From a bacterium (lineage in GTDB: Bacteria; Bacteroidota; Ignavibacteria; Kapaibacteriales; Kapaibacteriaceae): DNA of 9,151 nucleotides. The notes beneath the pieces are model-generated. The model ran no database searches. It had not been told where the DNA came from and saw nothing but the letters and a program-made list of their open reading frames with translations. The DNA is taken from contig JAGVJW010000208.1 in assembly GCA_020050895.1 (NCBI GenBank), positions 1-9,151 on the forward strand. The letters are read 5' to 3'. Both the position numbers and the translations under genes were made by a program. Shown here piece after piece: positions 1 to 5,806 of this stretch. The stretch's first letter is position 1. Every line of letters begins with the position of its first letter.

Positions 1-83
1 AAAAAAAAAATTCCCGGCAGAAATAGATGAACGAACACACACGTCTGTCGACGATTGTAATACACATACTGAACCATCCAAAT

Positions 84-560
84 TCACTTCGATATAGACA
101 AAATCTCGAATTTGACGGGTCCAGCAGGAGCATTGGTTTCAACTACATCACCTACCACCTTGCCCAATAAGGACTTGCCTAAGGGGCTGGTAACAGACAA
201 TTTATTCTGCTCCACATCGGCTTCCTCCGGACTCACAAGCAGGTACTCGATCTCCTTTTTAAACTTGTGATTCAGAAGCCTTACACGCGAAAGAATGTAC
301 ACCTTATCGTTGGGAAAATCACCTGGTTCGATCACCTGCGCCCTGGCAAGTGTAGTTTCTAGTTTTGATATCCGTATTTCCAACAGTTCCTGCGCATGCT
401 TGGCGGCATCGTAGTCTGCGTTTTCTGACAAATCGCCGTGCGATCTGGCATCAGCGATTTTCTGCGCAATATCTCTTCGACCGTGAATTTTCAATTCCTG
501 CAGTTCAACCTGCAGCGATTGTAACCACTCACGAGTTACGTAAATGGCATTAGACGCCAT
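84..560 (-). CDS. greA: Transcription elongation factor GreA
   Basis: GreA binds the RNA polymerase secondary channel and stimulates cleavage of backtracked transcripts, so stalled complexes can restart. The 158-residue length is normal for the family. Residues 8-78 read as the N-terminal antiparallel coiled coil. Its tip carries GDLSENADY (42-50), including the acidic pair D43 and E46 that corresponds to the Mg-coordinating tip residues of GreA. The C-terminal FKBP-like domain follows, with the signatures SPEEAD (110-115), VTSPLGKSLLGKVVGD (123-138) and a closing FEIL. The start at 560 is supported by GGAG at 568-571, 7 nt upstream. It lies 21 bp downstream of ribBA on the same strand and is probably the last gene of the tgt-yajC-ribBA-greA run, although cotranscription is inferred. 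GreB is less likely given the C-terminal motifs. No convincing terminator was found in the 83 bp that follow. Confidence 0.95.
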   Translation of the reverse strand: MASNAIYVTREWLQSLQVELQELKIHGRRDIAQKIADARSHGDLSENADYDAAKHAQELLEIRISKLETTLARAQVIEPGDFPNDKVYILSRVRLLNHKFKKEIEYLLVSPEEADVEQNKLSVTSPLGKSLLGKVVGDVVETNAPAGPVKFEILSISK

Positions 561-567
561 AGATCAT

Positions 568-571
568 CTCC
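568..571 (-). promoter_or_regulatory. Ribosome binding site of greA
   Basis: The minus strand reads GGAG here, 7 nt before the greA ATG. The site overlaps no coding sequence and sits in the 21-bp gap after ribBA, so greA can be translated independently even if cotranscribed. Confidence 0.6.
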
Positions 572-581
572 ATCATGCTCA

Positions 582-1784
582 TTATAAATGCCGCAATAAA
601 TGTCCGAGCTTATCCCGCTTTGTTTCCAGGTATTGCTGGCTATGCAGGGTTGCCGGGATTTCGAGCGGGACTAAGTCAACGACTTCTAAACCATACGAAT
701 GTAATCCTACTCGCTTTCGCGGATTGTTTGTCATCAACCTCATTTTGCGAATTCCGAGATCATAGAGTATCTGCGCTCCAATTCCATAGTCGCGTGGATC
801 TGGCTGAAAACCGAGTGTAATATTTGCATCAACTGTATCAAGGCCCTGTTCTTGTAAAGCGTATGCCTTAATTTTATTGATCAAACCGATACCACGCCCT
901 TCCTGACGCATGTATAATACAACACCGTTGCCTTCTTCTTCAATTTTTCTGAGCGCGGTACGAAGCTGTGGACCGCAGTCGCAGCGGTGAGAACCGAAAA
1001 TGTCGCCGGTTAAACACTCGCTATGTACCCGGACAAGAATAGGTTGAGATGGATCAATGTCTCCCTTGACAATTGCAACGTGTTCTTCACGATCCAAAAT
1101 ATTTTCATAAACCTTTACAGTAAACGTTCCGAACTCACTTGGAAGCTTTGCTTCGGCAACAAGCTGAACCAACACTTCGTGTTTTCGTCGGTATGCTATA
1201 AGGTCCTGAACGCTAATGATTTTTAGTTCATTATGTTGTGCAAATGCCTGGAGATCTGGCATGCGCGCCATCGATCCGTCTGTCTTAAGAATTTCGCAAA
1301 GAACTCCTACTGGCTTCAGGTTTGCAAGGCGCATCAAATCCGTTACGGCTTCGGTGTGGCCGGCCCGACGCAGCACTCCGCCATCCATGGAGATCAGAGG
1401 GAAGATGTGGCCGGGTCGCGCAAAATCTGTAGGCAAAGTTTCGTCGTCTGCTACTGCAAGAACGGTAGCATTTCTGTCGCTGGCTGATATTCCAGTGGCA
1501 GTACCATGGAGATAATCCACGCTGATAGTGAATCTCGTACCATGCAGGGCTGTGTTGTTATTCACCATCAGAGGCAGATCGAGCTGTCGAGCTCGTTCTT
1601 CTGTAACACTCACGCATATCAAGCCCCTTGCCTCACTTGCCATAAAGTTGATATGCTCAGCAGTGCACAGTTCAGCACTACAGATTAGATCACCTTCATT
1701 TTCTCTGTCTTCATCATCGACAACAACAACAAATCGCCCCAATTTCAGATCTGCTACTGCACTTTCGATCCGATCGAGATTCAT
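582..1784 (-). CDS. ribBA: Bifunctional 3,4-dihydroxy-2-butanone-4-phosphate synthase / GTP cyclohydrolase II (RibBA)
   Basis: This enzyme supplies both precursors for riboflavin: the RibB half makes 3,4-dihydroxy-2-butanone 4-phosphate from ribulose 5-phosphate, and the RibA half opens GTP. The RibB domain covers about residues 1-200, with the metal and substrate loop DDEDRENEGD (23-32), RPGHIFPL (123-130), AGHTEAVTDL (141-150) and E164 in the CEI motif. The RibA domain covers about 203-400. Its zinc cysteines C257, C268 and C270 lie in the SECLTGDIFGSHRCDCG segment, followed by the GTP-binding RQEGRGIGL (293-301) and TNNPRK (352-357). All these residues are intact, so both halves should be active. 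At 400 residues it has the usual length of the fused form. Its ATG overlaps the yajC stop as ATGA, which suggests translational coupling. No FMN riboswitch is visible upstream, where the sequence is yajC coding DNA. Confidence 0.97.
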   Translation of the reverse strand: MNLDRIESAVADLKLGRFVVVVDDEDRENEGDLICSAELCTAEHINFMASEARGLICVSVTEERARQLDLPLMVNNNTALHGTRFTISVDYLHGTATGISASDRNATVLAVADDETLPTDFARPGHIFPLISMDGGVLRRAGHTEAVTDLMRLANLKPVGVLCEILKTDGSMARMPDLQAFAQHNELKIISVQDLIAYRRKHEVLVQLVAEAKLPSEFGTFTVKVYENILDREEHVAIVKGDIDPSQPILVRVHSECLTGDIFGSHRCDCGPQLRTALRKIEEEGNGVVLYMRQEGRGIGLINKIKAYALQEQGLDTVDANITLGFQPDPRDYGIGAQILYDLGIRKMRLMTNNPRKRVGLHSYGLEVVDLVPLEIPATLHSQQYLETKRDKLGHLLRHL

Positions 1785-2089
1785 TTCGATTCCACGCTTG
1801 CTATAGCGGATTTATCGAATTTAATCTGCATGTTATTCCCAACGGTGACGATGACGGTTGCCTCGTCCACTTCGTAAACAAGTCCATGCATCCCGCTCGT
1901 AGTCACAACTGCATCTCCCTTTTTTATCGAAGCAAGCAATTTCTGATGTTCCTTTTGCCGCTTCTGTTGCGGTCTGATCATCATGAAGTAAAAAATCAAG
2001 ATAACGGCGCCCATCATCAGGAATGTGGGTACCATATCCATGATACCGCCTTGTGCGCCATTAGAGGGAGGTGGAGCTAATAAAAGCAT
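1781..2089 (-). CDS. yajC: Preprotein translocase accessory subunit YajC
   Basis: YajC is a small inner-membrane protein that associates with SecDF of the Sec export machinery. The 102-residue product has one hydrophobic segment at about residues 19-38. This runs into the family signature FYFMMIRPQQKRQKEHQKLL (33-52), where a membrane helix meets a positively charged cytoplasmic stretch. A small beta-rich domain follows (IKKGDAVVTTSGMHGLV, then the VTVGNN region). The first ATG (2087-2089) has only a weak SD. I keep it because the N-terminal LLLAPP...GG stretch resembles YajC proteins of Bacteroidota. A start at Met17, behind an AAGGCGG-like sequence, is the alternative. The gene lies downstream of tgt, a very common bacterial neighbourhood, and overlaps ribBA by 4 bp. 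Confidence 0.93.
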   Translation of the reverse strand: MLLLAPPPSNGAQGGIMDMVPTFLMMGAVILIFYFMMIRPQQKRQKEHQKLLASIKKGDAVVTTSGMHGLVYEVDEATVIVTVGNNMQIKFDKSAIASVESK

Positions 2090-2101
2090 AGAGTTCTTTG
2101 C

Positions 2102-2137
2102 AGTTAATGATGATCAGTGAGTGATGGTCAATGAATG
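2102..2137. repeat. Imperfect 14-bp tandem repeat between tgt and yajC
   Basis: Two adjacent 14-bp units, ATGATCAGTGAGTG (2110-2123) and ATGGTCAATGAATG (2124-2137), match at 11 of 14 positions, and all three differences are transitions. The 8 bp before them (2102-2109, AGTTAATG) match the end of the first unit at 6 positions of 8 and look like a partial third copy. The repeat sits in the 77-bp gap, beginning 13 bp upstream of the yajC start. It could be a binding site or slippage-derived simple sequence. No function can be assigned from the sequence alone. Confidence 0.5.
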
Positions 2138-2166
2138 AGATAATATGATTCCGTTCTGGGAAGATC

Positions 2167-3285
2167 CTATCGTTGAGCGTTCAATTGATCTATAGTTGCC
2201 GCTGCCCAGAGACGGAACGTACCATCTAGAATTTTCTCGCGTGCTGTTTTTACAAGCCACAGATACAGGGCTATATTTTGTGCTGTTGCGAGCATGAGCC
2301 CAAGAATTTCACCAGCCATGAATAGATGGCGAAGATACGCCAAAGACGTGTTTGAGCTGGTATGGCAACCAACTTCTTCGTCGATTGGTTCATCTGCCAG
2401 CTTCCATTTGGCATTGCGGGCATTAAACCGTCCTTTTGTTGTGAAAATGGTACCGTTTCGGGCATTGCGTGTTGGCATTACGCAGTCAAAGAGGTCGACG
2501 CCAAGACCTATGGCATGCAAGATATTTTCGGGTGTTCCGACACCCATAAGGTAACGGGGTTTTTCGGGGGGCATAAGCGACGTACTCAGCGCCGTGACGT
2601 CGTACATCACTTCGTGTGGTTCACCCACGCTGAGCCCACCAATAGCGTATCCATCAAATTCCAAATCTACCAGCTGCTGCATGCAGGAACGGCGAATGTC
2701 CGAGTACACACTTCCCTGTCCGATTGCAAATTGAAGCTGCCGATGTCCATACAAAAGCCGTACTTCTTTATGATGTTTCTTGGAGCGTTGAGCCCATCTA
2801 ACAGTGAGAGCCGCAGACTGTTCGGCTTCATGGTGCGATACCGGATATGGAGTGCATTCGTCGAGCACCATGAATAGGTCGCTTCCAATTGCTCGCTGAA
2901 TATCTACAACATTTTCAGGCGTGAACAGATGCTTTGATCCATCGAGGTGCGATTTAAAGGTGACGCCTTCTTCTTGCATCGTACGAAGATCGCGCAATGA
3001 GTATACCTGGAATCCTCCACTGTCGGTGAGAATCGGGCGCTGCCATCCACACAGGCGATGCAAGCCCCCTACCGAAGTTAAAACTTCTGCTCCTGGGCGC
3101 AGATAGAGGTGATACGTATTCGCAAGATAGATTGGCGCATCGAGGCTGAGCAGTGTATTAAAGTCGCACGCTTTCACCGCTCCCTGCGTTCCAACCGGCA
3201 TAAACATTGGTGTTGGGATTACACCATGATCTGTGTTGATTCGTCCAGCGCGTGCCCCGGACGGGTCAACGTGGTCAATGATCAT
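2167..3285 (-). CDS. tgt: tRNA-guanine transglycosylase, with degraded zinc site
   Basis: Tgt swaps guanine-34 in GUN-anticodon tRNAs for the queuosine precursor preQ1. The 372-residue protein is full length and covers the TIM-barrel fold. Visible catalytic features are TDSGGFQVYSL with D88, LDECTPYP with D142 and C144, Q190 in GQGS, AIGGLSVGEP (214-223), and the nucleophile D267 in FDCVMPTRNARNG (266-278). C144 fits a preQ1-type rather than a eukaryotic queuine-type pocket. The odd part is the zinc site. E. coli Tgt uses C302, C304, C307 and H333. Ungapped alignment through NAR...AYL.HL..EILG places V305, C307, S310 and Q336 there, so three of four ligands are gone. The start at 3285 gives the normal family N-terminus but has no clear SD. 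It is the first gene of the minus-strand run ending in greA and is divergent from the peroxiredoxin gene 78 bp away. Confidence 0.94.
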   Translation of the reverse strand: MIIDHVDPSGARAGRINTDHGVIPTPMFMPVGTQGAVKACDFNTLLSLDAPIYLANTYHLYLRPGAEVLTSVGGLHRLCGWQRPILTDSGGFQVYSLRDLRTMQEEGVTFKSHLDGSKHLFTPENVVDIQRAIGSDLFMVLDECTPYPVSHHEAEQSAALTVRWAQRSKKHHKEVRLLYGHRQLQFAIGQGSVYSDIRRSCMQQLVDLEFDGYAIGGLSVGEPHEVMYDVTALSTSLMPPEKPRYLMGVGTPENILHAIGLGVDLFDCVMPTRNARNGTIFTTKGRFNARNAKWKLADEPIDEEVGCHTSSNTSLAYLRHLFMAGEILGLMLATAQNIALYLWLVKTAREKILDGTFRLWAAATIDQLNAQR

Positions 3286-3363
3286 TATTTAACGGTCATT
3301 TGTCATTGGTTATGTTGCAAAGATTGGAATATTCGATCACTTTATCAGTTGTTTGGAACTAAC
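3286..3363. promoter_or_regulatory. Divergent tgt / peroxiredoxin promoter region
   Basis: These 78 bp separate the tgt start (minus) and the peroxiredoxin start (plus), so promoters for both transcripts probably lie here or just inside the flanking genes. I could not find a convincing -33/-7 pair of the Bacteroidota type or a sigma-70 pair with correct spacing. GGTCATT and TGTCATT occur in tandem at about 3294-3307, too little to call an operator. A modest GGA at about 3355-3357 may act as SD for the plus-strand gene. Confidence 0.45.
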
Positions 3364-3996
3364 ATGTCAGTTTTAGTTGGCAAGAAGGCGCCCAGATTTT
3401 CGGCGAAGGCCGTAGTTGATGGCGGAGATATTGTAAACAATTTTTCATTAGACCAGTTCATTGGCAAGAAGCACGTGATTCTATTCTTTTATCCAAAGGA
3501 TTTCACGTTTGTTTGTCCGACTGAACTTCATGCTTTTCAGGAGCGGCTTCCTGAGTTTGAATCGAAGAATGTGGCAATCGTTGCATGTTCCACCGACACG
3601 GAGGAATCGCATTGGGGCTGGCTTCAGGTACCTAAGAAGGCGGGTGGCATTCAGGGCGTTACCTATCCCATCATTGCCGACACAAACAAAACCATTGCAT
3701 CGAATTTCGACGTACTCGATGGACATTACGAATACGATGATGAAGGGGGCTTGACGGCAGTTGGTGAATTGGTTGCGTTGCGAGGACTATTTCTTATTGA
3801 CAAGGAAGGAATCGTTCAGCATCAGTTAGTAAACAACCTTTCTTTGGGAAGAAGCGTCGACGAAGCTATGAGGATAGTCGATGCTCTCAAATTCCACGAA
3901 GAACATGGTGAGGTTTGTCCGGCCAACTGGCATCAGGGTGCAAGCGGATTATCTGAAAGTCACATGGCCGTTGCAACCTACCTGGCATCAAACTAA
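3364..3996 (+). CDS. Typical 2-Cys peroxiredoxin (AhpC/Prx1 type)
   Basis: This thiol peroxidase reduces hydrogen peroxide and organic hydroperoxides in the cytoplasm. The 210-residue protein has the peroxidatic cysteine C51 in FYPKDFTFVCPTE and the resolving cysteine C185 in GEVCPANW, the pattern of the decameric AhpC-Prx1 class. Residues 117-140 hold a longer loop (LDGHYEYDDEGG, then ELVALRGLFLID) than in E. coli AhpC, a form I associate with Bacteroidota. The GGLG sensitivity motif is altered to GGIQG (94-98) and the C-terminus lacks a YF motif, so it may resist over-oxidation. The frame stays open upstream to 3109, but that part is antisense to tgt and matches no peroxiredoxin, so the ATG at 3364 is chosen. 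It converges with a thioredoxin/DUF6952 pair that may supply its reductant. No OxyR-like site was recognised. Confidence 0.95.
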   Translation: MSVLVGKKAPRFSAKAVVDGGDIVNNFSLDQFIGKKHVILFFYPKDFTFVCPTELHAFQERLPEFESKNVAIVACSTDTEESHWGWLQVPKKAGGIQGVTYPIIADTNKTIASNFDVLDGHYEYDDEGGLTAVGELVALRGLFLIDKEGIVQHQLVNNLSLGRSVDEAMRIVDALKFHEEHGEVCPANWHQGASGLSESHMAVATYLASN

Positions 3997-4006
3997 CAAT
4001 AGTTAG
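3993..4006. other. Small inverted repeat spanning two convergent stop codons
   Basis: CTAAC (3993-3997) and GTTAG (4002-4006) can pair around an AATA loop. The repeat contains the TAA stops of both the peroxiredoxin (plus) and the DUF6952-like gene (minus), which are only 6 bp apart. A 5-bp stem without a T-run is too weak to call a terminator. It may simply reflect two TAA codons facing each other. Confidence 0.3.
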
Positions 4007-4245
4007 GAAATGCTCGAGCGCACCTTCCGGGTGTACTCAACAAGTGCATCCTGAAAACCCAAACCTGTATTGCTGATGTAATTGGTTACCCACAGGGCGC
4101 CTATGACGTGTGTTAGCTGTTCTCCTTCATCGTCGCCCGGCACAGGAATTGACGGACGTTTGCCTTCCAGCAAGTCTGCCTCCGCTCGAAGCAAGGATGA
4201 TTCCTCGAACGATTCAACCAACTGTTTTATAGCTATAGTTTTCAT
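4003..4245 (-). CDS. Small DUF6952-like protein, partner of thioredoxin
   Basis: The function of this 80-residue soluble protein is unknown. It is mostly helical in character, with an acidic, Pro-containing middle (PSIPVPGDDEGEQ, 31-43). The second half, HVIGALWVTNYI (46-57) followed by DALVEYTRKV, resembles from memory the small DUF6952 proteins that sit beside a peroxiredoxin and a thioredoxin-like gene in many Bacteroidota. There is no cysteine, signal peptide or membrane segment, so it is not itself a thiol enzyme. Its ATG overlaps the thioredoxin stop as ATGA (4242-4245), with AAAGG about 8 nt upstream inside the thioredoxin gene, so the two are almost certainly translated together. The peroxiredoxin gene lies tail to tail just beyond. 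A scaffold or regulator of the peroxide-reducing pair is possible, but this is inference. Gene reality is well supported; the family assignment is moderate. Confidence 0.75.
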   Translation of the reverse strand: MKTIAIKQLVESFEESSLLRAEADLLEGKRPSIPVPGDDEGEQLTHVIGALWVTNYISNTGLGFQDALVEYTRKVRSSIS

Positions 4246-4562
4246 TGCATCAACCTTTCCAGCATACCAACAACTGTCTCCTCCTTAGCTGTTGCCGTGC
4301 TTTCAACTAACGCTCCATTTCGAAACGTTGCAAAGAATGGCAGGTTATCGACATTTGCAAGTTTCCTGGCTACAGGATTATTCTCCGAGTTCACTGAGAC
4401 GAAGTTGACGGAGGCAAACTTCGGATCATCACTTAGCCTTCGAAACTGCGGTGCAAACAATTTACACGAACCGCACCAATCCGCATGAAACTGGATGATG
4501 ACACTCTCGTGCGTGGACAAAGTTTCCGGCAGATCCGAATCATTTACAACAAAAACGGGCAC
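4242..4562 (-). CDS. Thioredoxin family protein with CGSC active site and GTG start
   Basis: This is a 106-residue thiol-disulfide oxidoreductase with a complete thioredoxin fold and no signal peptide, so it should act in the cytoplasm. The active site is WCGSCK, with C30 and C33. Canonical thioredoxin has CGPC, and the Ser in place of Pro usually shifts redox potential. The cis-proline is P75 in NLPFF, followed by FRNGALV as in thioredoxins. The start codon is GTG at 4560-4562, chosen because a perfect AGGAGG lies 4 nt upstream and because the ORF then begins with the normal first strand (PVFVVND). It forms a two-gene unit with the DUF6952-like gene through an ATGA overlap. The convergent 2-Cys peroxiredoxin suggests it may be that enzyme's dedicated reductant, since a general thioredoxin would not need this linkage. 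That role is inferred. Confidence 0.92.
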   Translation of the reverse strand: MPVFVVNDSDLPETLSTHESVIIQFHADWCGSCKLFAPQFRRLSDDPKFASVNFVSVNSENNPVARKLANVDNLPFFATFRNGALVESTATAKEETVVGMLERLMQ

Positions 4563-4566
4563 TGCC

Positions 4567-4572
4567 CCTCCT
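4567..4572 (-). promoter_or_regulatory. Perfect Shine-Dalgarno sequence of the thioredoxin gene
   Basis: The minus strand reads AGGAGG here, 4 nt before the GTG start of the thioredoxin-like gene, and continues as GGGG so that 5-6 nt registers are also possible. It is the strongest SD in the window and decides the non-ATG start. Confidence 0.75.
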
Positions 4573-4616
4573 AATTTAAATGGAATGAACAGACGTGAAT
4601 CAAGGTAAAAATATGG

Positions 4617-4667
4617 CTGGTCTCGTCATGCCGGGTATCAAGAGATACCAGGCATCATCTATTTTTT
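4617..4667 (+). terminator. Hairpin plus T-run upstream of mnmA (terminator, attenuator or operator)
   Basis: ATGCCGGGTATC (4628-4639) pairs with GATACCAGGCAT (4644-4655) around an AAGA loop: 11 of 12 pairs, with a single G-A mismatch at 4633/4650. Six T residues follow at 4662-4667, after a 6-nt gap that is long for a classic terminator. No plus-strand gene ends here, because the peroxiredoxin is separated from it by a 560-bp minus-strand pair. The hairpin therefore lies in the leader or promoter of mnmA, ending 41 bp before its start. CTGGTCTC (4617-4624) could instead pair with GAGATACCAG (4642-4651), apart from a 2-nt bulge. That pairing would break the first stem, as in an attenuator. 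The same inverted repeat could also be a dimeric operator. Confidence 0.5.
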
Positions 4668-4696
4668 AAGTTTTGTGCTAGTTAAAATGTTCAATC

Positions 4697-5806
4697 ATGA
4701 CTCGCGACACTAATAAGGTCATCCTCGGTATGTCTGGCGGCATAGATTCCAGCGTTGCCGCCGGCTTGCTCGTCGAGCAGGGATACGATGTCATCGGCAT
4801 TACCATCAAAACGTATCGCTACGAAGATGTTGGCGGAAATGTTGGTAACGACTCGTCGTGCTGCTCCCTTGATGGCATCAACGATGCCCGCAGGGTTGCG
4901 ATGCAATTCGACTTCCCCCACTACACTGTTGATTTCAGCGAAGTCTTCCGATCGAAGGTGATTAACTATTTCATCGAAGATTACCTTGATGGAAATACAC
5001 CTAATCCGTGCGTCCGCTGCAACAGAACCATCAAATGGGAAGAAATGCTTCGGAAGGCCGATGCGCTTGGAGCGGAGTTTATAGCAACCGGACATTATGC
5101 GGAAATTGGTTTCGATGCATCGACGGGCCGTAGGTGGATTCGCCGAAGTCACGACGAGCAAAAAGACCAAAGCTATATGCTCTGGAGTGTTAGACAAGAG
5201 CATTTGTCGCGCACTCTTTTCCCGCTCTCCGGATTCACTAAGGAACGGTCGCGCTCCGAAGGCGCACGCCTCGGGCTCGATTTTTCTCATAAGAGCGAAT
5301 CATTTGAAATCTGCTTTATTCCCGACAACGATTACCGAAGATTTCTCCGCGACAACGTCGACTCACTCGACGAAAGAGTGGGATCGGGCAACATTGTTCT
5401 TGATGGATCTGTTATCGGGCACCACGAGGGCTTCCCGTTTTATACTATTGGTCAGCGTAAGGGGCTCGGTATTGCGCATTCGGAGCCACTCTTTGTGCTT
5501 GATGTGATTCCGGGAACAAACTCAGTTGAAGTGGGCACGGAGGACAAACTCTATCACAACGCACTTTCGGCGCATTCTGTTAATCTGCAGAAAGTGGCAG
5601 AGTTATCTGAACCACGGCAGTTTAATGTTAAAATTCGTTATAAAGATTCCGGTGCCCCCGGTACCTGTTGGGTTGATGATGAGGGCACCCTGCATGTGCG
5701 GTTTGACGAACCGCGTAAAGCCATCGCACGAGGTCAGTCTGTAGTGCTATACGATGGAGACGATGTTGTTGGCGGTGGTGTTATCGGCACGTGTTTTACT
5801 GTTTGA
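4697..5806 (+). CDS. mnmA: tRNA-specific 2-thiouridylase MnmA
   Basis: MnmA adenylates U34 and transfers sulfur to give s2U34 in tRNAs for Lys, Glu and Gln. The 369-residue protein has the usual length and is complete. The ATP-binding PP-loop is MSGGIDSS (12-19), slightly unusual in having Ile where most family members have Val. NPCVRCN (103-109) contains the first catalytic cysteine, C108, which corresponds to E. coli C102. The second, C206, lies in EICFIPD and corresponds to C199. ATGHYAEI (130-137) and FYTIGQRKGLGI (248-259) are further signatures. A C-terminal beta-barrel domain follows from about 290. SCCSLDGINDARRVA (54-68) is the form I associate with Bacteroidota. There is no SD before the ATG, and an out-of-frame ATG lies 10 nt upstream. 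A hairpin with T-run occupies the leader. The 3' end overlaps the convergent gene by 11 bp. Confidence 0.97.
   Translation: MTRDTNKVILGMSGGIDSSVAAGLLVEQGYDVIGITIKTYRYEDVGGNVGNDSSCCSLDGINDARRVAMQFDFPHYTVDFSEVFRSKVINYFIEDYLDGNTPNPCVRCNRTIKWEEMLRKADALGAEFIATGHYAEIGFDASTGRRWIRRSHDEQKDQSYMLWSVRQEHLSRTLFPLSGFTKERSRSEGARLGLDFSHKSESFEICFIPDNDYRRFLRDNVDSLDERVGSGNIVLDGSVIGHHEGFPFYTIGQRKGLGIAHSEPLFVLDVIPGTNSVEVGTEDKLYHNALSAHSVNLQKVAELSEPRQFNVKIRYKDSGAPGTCWVDDEGTLHVRFDEPRKAIARGQSVVLYDGDDVVGGGVIGTCFTV

Noticed and set aside
1..40. Ten-base A-run at the window edge as a T-tract terminator of greA on the minus strand
   Set aside because: The sequence between greA and the run (CTGCCGGG and before) forms no stable stem that I can find. 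The 83 bp after greA otherwise show nothing.
2362..2877. 171-codon plus-strand open frame
   Set aside because: It is antisense to the well-supported tgt and its translation resembles no family I know.
2125..3281. Ten-base repeat TGGTCAATGA at 2125-2134 and 3272-3281
   Set aside because: A single exact 10-mer pair in 9 kb is expected by chance, and one copy lies within the tgt coding start.
3109..3363. In-frame N-terminal extension of the peroxiredoxin (85 codons)
   Set aside because: It lies mostly antisense to the tgt 5' end, matches no peroxiredoxin sequence, and the protein starting at 3364 has the normal family N-terminus and length.
3286..3363. TATGTTGC near TTTG as a Bacteroidota promoter for the peroxiredoxin
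   Set aside because: The two elements are only 8 bp apart instead of about 20, so the match is coincidental.
3100..4600. A new defence or mobile system in the middle of the window
   Set aside because: All genes here belong to housekeeping redox or tRNA families. No transposase, nuclease, integrase or terminal repeat was found.
4691..5290. 199-codon minus-strand open frame
   Set aside because: It is fully antisense to the highly conserved mnmA, with no recognisable motif. It is a shadow of mnmA codon structure.
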